Shown here piece after piece: positions 58,479-64,000 of a stretch of DNA of 64,000 nt. Made by a program: the position numbers and the translations under genes. Every line of letters starts with the position of its first letter. The stretch's first letter is position 1. The notes beneath the pieces were generated by a model. The model was not told the origin of the DNA, ran no database searches, and saw only the letters and a program-made list of their open reading frames with translations. The stretch is from Nitriliruptoraceae bacterium. Lineage in GTDB: Bacteria > Actinomycetota > Nitriliruptoria > Nitriliruptorales > Nitriliruptoraceae. The stretch covers positions 1 to 64,000 of the forward strand of contig JAGYKW010000005.1 in assembly GCA_018401275.1 (NCBI GenBank). Reading direction: 5' to 3'.

Positions 58479-59661
58479 ATGCGCATCCTGTTCCCGACCC
58501 TCGTCGCCTTCCCGACCTCCGACGCCCCGGCGGTGCAGGTCGGCTCCATGGCGCAGGCGTTCGGCGAGCTCGGTCACGAGGTGGTGCTGCTGTCCCCGGT
58601 CGCCGGCGCCGGTGACGTGACGAGCACCCTCGGTCGTCCCGCCGCGTTCCGCCACGTCGCCCTGTCGGCGCGGGTGCACCGTGGGCAGTCCTACCTGCAT
58701 GCGCTGCGCATCGCGCGGCTGGTCGCGCTTGGCGCCGTCGACCTCGTGTTCGCGCGCAACCTGCGCGCCTGCCTCCTGCCGGCCCGCCGCGGCGTCCCGA
58801 CCATCTTCGAGGCGCACACGCTGAGTTCGCTCACCGGACGTCAGGACCGATGGGTGCTCCGCCAGCTCAGGCGCAGCCCGGGGTTCCGCGGCATCGTCGC
58901 GATCTCCCAGGCGCTGGCCGACGATCTGGTCGACGAGCTCGAGGTCGACCCGGCGATGCTGCTGGTCGCGCACGACGCCGTGCACGTCGCGTCGGACGAG
59001 CTCAGTACGGCTTGCCGCCGGTCGGCAGTCGACGACCGGTCGCCGTTACCCGCGAGCCCGGCGCGCCGATCCGCGTCGCCACCATCAAGGCTCCCTGGCA
59101 GGCGGTAGACGCGCGTCGACGTCAGGCCGGCGCCCGGGCGAGACGTTCGCGATCGCCGGCGGGCCGGACACGCTGCGGCAGCGCTGCGCCAGCGAGCAGC
59201 ACCGAGGGCCCAACGAACGTGACCACCACGGGCCGATCGACCCGGTCGACGCCCGAGCGCTGCAGCGCGACTGCGACGTGCTCGTCGCGCCGTTCGCGCG
59301 CCGCATCGAGAGCGACAGCGGTCACGACATCGCCCGCTGGACGTCGCCCATGAAGGTGTTCGAGTACATGGCGTCCGGCCGCCCGATCGTCATCAGCGAC
59401 CTCCCGGTGCTGCGCGAGGTCCTGCGTCCCGACGTCGACGCGCTGATGGTGCCGCCGGAGGACCCCGACGCGCTGATCGCGGCGCTCGAACGGCTGCGCG
59501 ACGACCCAGGACTCGGCGCCCGGCTGGCGGCGTCCGCGCTCGAACGGGTGCGCAGCGAGTTCACCTGGGAGCTGCGAGCACGCCGCATCCTCGAACGGTT
59601 CGTGCCCGAGGCTCCACCGCGCGAGGGCGGCGACGCCACCAGAGCGCCTGAACGCCCGTAA
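58479..59661 (+). CDS. Family 4 glycosyltransferase, frameshifted
   Basis: About 390 residues if rejoined. First half: MRILFPTLVAFPTSDAPAVQ, GSMAQAFGELGHEVVLLSPV, LVFARNLRACLLPARRGVPT, FEAHTLSSLTGRQDRW and VAISQALADDLVDELEV. Middle (about 58995-59275) is in other frames. Last part: MKVFEYMASGRPIVISDLPV with the GT-B nucleotide-sugar region (EYMA/G-PxV), ending SALERVRSEFTWELRARRI. Acceptor unknown. The TAA stop forms the first half of the metH -10 box. Confidence 0.75.
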
Positions 59662-59664
59662 CCT
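59659..59664 (+). promoter_or_regulatory. Leaderless -10 element of metH, overlapping a stop codon
   Basis: TAACCT, seven bases before ATG 59672. Its TAA is the stop codon of the upstream glycosyltransferase gene, the same arrangement as menG/menJ. Confidence 0.5.
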
Positions 59665-59671
59665 CAGGCCC

Positions 59672-62600
59672 ATGACGTCCCTCGAAGCCCCGCCGGGGGG
59701 GCCGGCGGTGCTGCCGCCCCTCGCCTCCCATCCGTTCCTCGACGCGCTCGGGGAACGCACCGTCGTGCTCGACGGCGCCATGGGCACCAGCGTGCAGGAG
59801 GCGGACCTCAGCGCCGCCGACTTCGGTGGGGAGGCGCTCGAGGGCTGCAACGAGGTGCTCGTGCGCACCCGGCCCGACGTGGTCGACGCCGTGCACCGCT
59901 CGTTCCTCGAGGTCGGCTGCCATGCGGTCGAGACCGACACGTTCGGTGGCGCGCCGTGGGTGCTCGACGAGTACGGCCTGGGGGCGGAGACGGAGGAGCT
60001 GAACCGTCGTGCCGCCGAGATCGCGCGCAGCGCGTGCGACGCGTTCGCCACGCCCGGTGACCCGCGCTGGGTCATCGGCTCGATCGGTCCGGGCACGCGC
60101 TCGCCGACGCTGTCGCTCGGCAAGGAGCGCCACGAGGATCCGCAGGCGATCCGGCTCGATGAGATGGAGGACGGCTACCGCCGCCAGATCCGCGGCCTGC
60201 TCGACGGCGACCGACGTGCTGCTCATCGAGACCGTCTACGACCTGCTGCAGGCCAAGGCCGCGATCGCCGCGGCGAACGACGTGTTCGTCGAGCGCGGCC
60301 AGCGCGTGCCGTTGATGGTGCAGTTCACCGTCGAGAAGGACATCGACACGCTGCTGCTCGGGTCCGAGCCGCCGGCGGTCGCAGCGCTCGACCCGATCGC
60401 GATCGACGTGCTCGGCATCAACTGCGCGACGGGTCCGGCCGACATGCGCGAGCACGTGCGCACCCTGTCACGCGCGTCGCGCATGCCGATCTCCATCCTG
60501 CCCAACGCCGGCCTGCCCGAACTGGTCGACGGGCGCACCGTCTACCGGCTCTCGCCCGACGAGCTGGCCGCCGCTCACCTCGAGTTCGTCGACCAGTTCG
60601 GCGTCGGCATCGTCGGTGGCTGCTGCGGCACCACGCCCGCGCACCTCGCCGCCGTCGTCGAGGCGGTCGGAGCGATCCGTCCGCGTCCGCGCCTGCTCGA
60701 CCGACCGCAGCTCGCGCGCATCGGCGCGTCGGGCCGTGCGACCGACCCCGCGCGCAGCGGTGAGGCGGCCGCCGCGGACACGCGCGAGACGATCACCGTC
60801 GAGTACCGGCCGGCGCTCGCGTCGCTGTACACCGCCGTGCCCTTCGAGCAGGAGAACACGTTCCTCGCGATCGGCGAGCGGGCGAACGCGAACGGTTCGC
60901 GCGCGTTCCGTGACCTGCTGCTCGACGGCGACCTCGAGGGCATCGTCCAGCTCGCACGCTCGCAGACGCGCGAGGGCGCGCACGTGCTCGACGTGTGCGT
61001 CGACTACGTCGGCCGTGCCGGTGCGCCCGACATGGTCAGCGTCGTCGACCGCTACGCCACGTCGTCCACGCTGCCGCTGGTCATCGACTCGACGCAGACC
61101 GACGTCATCGAGGTCGCGCTCACGCGCCTCGGCGGCCGGGCGGTCATCAACTCGGTGAACCTCGAGGACGGGCGCGTCAAGGCCGACCTGCTGCTGCCCC
61201 TCGCCCGCCGCTACGGCGCGGCCGTCGTCGTGCTCGCCATCGACGAGGAGGGCCAGGCCCGCACCGCCGACTGGAAGGTGCGCGTGTGCGAGCGGGTCGC
61301 ACGCATCGCGATCGACGAGTACGGCCTCGAGGCGCACGACCTGATCTTCGACTGCCTCACGTTCCCCCTCGGCAGCGGGTCCGACGACCTGCGCCGCGAC
61401 GCGATCGAGACGCTCGACGCCATCGAGGGCGTGAAGCGCGCCGTGCCCGGGTGCCACACGACGCTCGGGCTGTCCAACGTGTCCTTCGGGCTCTCGCCCG
61501 CCGCACGCCAGGTGCTCAACTCCGTGTTCCTCGAGGAGGCGATCGCGCGCGGCCTCGACTCCGCGATCGTGCACCCGGGTCGCATCCTGCCGCTGCACCG
61601 CATCCCCGACGAGCAGGTCGAGGTCGCGCGCGACCTCATCCACGACCGCCGCGGCAGCGCAGGACGCGGCGGCACCGCACCCGACGACTACGACCCGCTG
61701 ACGATGCTGATGGAGCTCTTCGACGGGGTGACCAGCACGAAGGCGACCGCCGACGAGCTCGCGGCGCTCAGCGTCGAGGAGCGGCTCGAGCGGCGCATCG
61801 TCGACGGCGACCCCGACGGCATCGAGGGTGACCTCGACACCGCGCTCGAGACGCACCCGCCGCTCGAGATCATCAACGCCTACCTGCTGGCCGGCATGCG
61901 CACCGTCGGTGAGCTGTTCGCCGACGGCCGCATGCAGCTCCCGTTCGTGCTGCAGTCCGCGCAGACGATGAAGTCAGCGGTCGCGCATCTCGAGCCGCAC
62001 ATCGCTGCGTCCGGTGGTGCGTCCGCGACCGCGAAGGGCACCGTGCTGATCGCGACGGTGAAGGGTGACGTGCACGACATCGGCAAGAACCTCGTCGACA
62101 TCATCCTGCGCAACAACGGCTACGAGGTCGTCAACCTCGGCATCAAGCAGTCCATCGACCAGATCCTCGCCGCCGCTGAGCAGCACGGTGCGGACGCGAT
62201 CGGCATGTCGGGTCTGCTCGTGAAGTCGACGGTCATCATGCGCGAGAACCTCGAGGAGATGAACCACCGCGGCGTCGCGCACTTCCCGGTGCTGCTGGGT
62301 GGCGCGGCGCTCACGCGCGGCTACGTCGAGGACGACCTGCGGGCGCTCTACGACGGCTCCGTCTTCTACTGCAAGGACGCGTTCGAGGCGCTGCGCGTGC
62401 TCGCCGACGTGCTGGGCGGAGCAGCGGCAGGCGGGGCAGCTCCCGAGGGCACGGAGAGCGCGGCCGGCACGACCGACGCCGACCCGGCGCCCGACCTCGC
62501 GGCGCGGAAGCCGCGTCGTGCGCGTCCCGCGCCGCGCGCCACCGAGGCGCCACCCGCGGTCGATGCGCAGGGCCGGCCACGCTCGCTCGTCGCGTCCGAC

Positions 62601-63443
62601 GTCGCCGTCCCGACCCCGCCGTTCTGGGGCACGCGCATCGTGCGCGGCGTGCCGCTCGACGAGATCGTGCCGCTCATCAACGAGGTCGCGCTGTTCCGCA
62701 ACCAGTGGGGCTTCGTCCCGGCCGACCTCGGGCCCGACGGCTACCGCGAGCTGCTCGAGCGCGAGGCGCGCCCGGTGCTGCGCGACCTCATCGCCACCGC
62801 GAAGGCCGAGCGCATCGTCACCCCCGGCGTCGTCTACGGCTACTACCCGGCGAACGGTGACGGCGACGACGTCGTCGTGTGGGACCCCGAGGCACCGCTG
62901 GAGCGTGAGCTCGCCCGGTTCTCGTTCCCGCGCCAGGACCGCGGCCGCTTCCTGTGCATCGCCGACTTCCTGCGCAGCGTCGACAGCGGCGTGACCGACG
63001 TGCTCGGCGTGCAGGTCGTCACGATGGGGCCGCGCGTCACCGAGGTCGCCGCCGACCTGTTCGCGCAGGACCGCTACCAGGACTACCTCTACACGCACGG
63101 CTTCGGGGTCGAGATGGCCGAGGCGCTCGCCGAGCTGTGGCACCGGCGCATGCGTCAGGAGCTCGGCATCGCCGGCGAGGACGGCCCGGGCCCGCACGAC
63201 TGGTTCCGTCAGGGCTACCGCGGCTCACGCTTCTCGTTCGGGTACCCGGCGTGCCCGAACCTCGAGGACCAGGAGCTGCTGTTCCGTCTCGTCGACCCGT
63301 CCCCGATCGGCGTGTCGCTCACCGACGAGTTCATGCTCCACCCCGAGCAGTCGACCTCCGCGATCGTGCTGCACCATCCGGAGGCCACCTACTTCAACGC
63401 CCGCGAGCGCGCCGAGGAGCCTGCGGCCGACGTCGACGCATGA
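59672..63443 (+). CDS. metH: Cobalamin-dependent methionine synthase MetH, one frameshift
   Basis: About 1257 residues. Homocysteine domain: VVLDGAMGTSVQEADLSAAD, ETDTFGGAPWVLDEYGLG, and after a one-base shift near 60213 DVLLIETVYDLLQAKAAI, then the zinc sites LGINCATGPADMREHV and GIVGGCCGTTPAHLAA. Methyl-folate domain: FLAIGERANANGSRAFRDLL. Cobalamin domain: TVKGDVHDIGKNLVDIILRN (His ligand) and ADAIGMSGLLVKSTVIMREN. An acidic/Ala-rich linker then leads to a C-terminal reactivation domain (VALFRNQWGF; GSRFSFGYPACPNLEDQELL). Leaderless start at 59672. No cobalamin riboswitch upstream. Confidence 0.92.
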
Positions 63444-64000
63444 GCGGCGTGACGCCCGTCGGGACGCCCGTCGCCGCGCTGCTCGCCGAGGGGCCGACCG
63501 TCTCGTTCGAGTTCTTCCCCCCGCGCAGCGAGGAGGCCTCGGCGACGCTGCGCACCACCATCGCCGAGCTCGCACCGCTCGAGCCGTCGTTCGTGTCCGT
63601 CACCTACGGTGCCGGTGGCTCCACCCGCGAGCTGACGCACCGGCTGGTCGTCGACCTGCTCGCCGACGGCATCAACCCGGTCGCGCACCTGACCGCTGTC
63701 GAGCACACCGTCGAGGAACTGACGGACATCGTCACCGGCTACCGCGACGCCGGCGTGCGCAACGTGCTGGCGCTGCGCGGTGATCCGCCGGCCGGCGTCG
63801 ACGAGCCGCTGCGCGCGGTGGAGCATGCCATCGACCTGGTCCATCTCGTCCGTGGCATCGTCGGCGAGGGCTCGAGCGTCGCGGTCGCCGCCCATCCGGA
63901 GGGCCATCCGGCGTCCCCGTCGGTGGCGGAGGACCGGCGCCATCTCGCGGCGAAGCTCGAGGCCGCCGACTACGCCGTCACGCAGTTCTTCTTCGCGGCC
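63440..64000 (+). CDS. metF: Methylenetetrahydrofolate reductase MetF (truncated by window end)
   Basis: 187 codons visible. Makes methyl-tetrahydrofolate, the substrate of MetH. VSFEFFPPRSEEASATLRTT, VSVTYGAGGSTRELTHRLVV, INPVAHLTAVEHTVEELTDI and NVLALRGDPPAGVDEPLRA match MetF, with AVAAHPEGHPASPS and LAAKLEAADYAVTQFFFAA. ATG overlaps the metH TGA (ATGA), so metH and metF are translationally coupled. Confidence 0.95.
   Translation, partial: MSGVTPVGTPVAALLAEGPTVSFEFFPPRSEEASATLRTTIAELAPLEPSFVSVTYGAGGSTRELTHRLVVDLLADGINPVAHLTAVEHTVEELTDIVTGYRDAGVRNVLALRGDPPAGVDEPLRAVEHAIDLVHLVRGIVGEGSSVAVAAHPEGHPASPSVAEDRRHLAAKLEAADYAVTQFFFAA

Noticed and set aside
59300-59671. Cobalamin riboswitch before metH
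   Set aside because: The upstream gene's stop is within the -10 box and the ATG follows seven bases later, leaving no room for a leader. No B12-box sequence was seen.

Overview
The window is about 70% G+C and comes from a high-GC actinobacterium. It has mycothiol genes (mshA, mshD), a GlnR-type orphan regulator, Rex, a homodimeric pyruvate dehydrogenase E1, and a complete menaquinone pathway instead of ubiquinone genes. The order or genus cannot be fixed by eye; a deep-branching actinobacterial class is plausible. Many starts look leaderless: a TAnnnT hexamer sits 6-7 bases before ATG or GTG. Most neighbouring genes overlap by 1-9 bases (ATGA, GTGA, TGATG).

Layout. 1-9.5 kb: menaquinone biosynthesis (menJ, menG, menF, menD, menC, menA, menB, menE) on both strands, with a shared menB/menE promoter. 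9.5-10.8 kb: a secreted beta-helix protein. 10.9-14.6 kb: System II cytochrome c maturation (ccdA, ccsB, resB). 15.5-28.9 kb: a surface-polysaccharide locus (membrane protein, UDP-sugar epimerase, GT2, DUF354 protein, AglQ-like protein, GT4, methyltransferase, capsule-type protein), with visibly lower G+C in its right part and many frameshifts. It contains a decayed IS3-family element and is closed on the right by a better preserved one (29.16-30.44 kb).

30.6-36.5 kb: an eight-gene respiratory operon for a quinol:cytochrome c oxidoreductase. It encodes split cytochrome b, Rieske protein, diheme cytochrome c, a two-cluster ferredoxin, two unrecognised membrane proteins and a ResA-like thioredoxin. 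36.7-37.5 kb: a tandem duplication of a small membrane-anchored protein. 37.7-40.2 kb: glutaredoxin, rex, BrkB family, GDPD. 40.5-49.1 kb: a chain of overlapping genes from a GNAT/FemAB-like protein through mshA, YbjN, proC and a MacAB-like exporter to acuC. 49.1-53.6 kb: YgfZ, DUF4395, an HTH-TusA fusion, glnR and mshD. 53.7-54.0 kb: tRNA-Lys, tRNA-Asp, tRNA-Phe. 54-64 kb: aceE, purM, a glycosyltransferase, metH and the start of metF.

The modules fit together as an aerobic menaquinone-based respiratory chain: quinone synthesis, cytochrome c assembly and the bc-type complex, with Rex, glutaredoxin and mycothiol genes for redox balance. Many conserved genes (menF, menD, menC, ccsB, resB, cytochrome genes, metH) are broken by one-base indels while their neighbours are intact. 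The simplest reading is residual sequencing or assembly error. It is less clear for 20-29 kb, where breaks are far denser and transposases are present, so real decay is also possible there.
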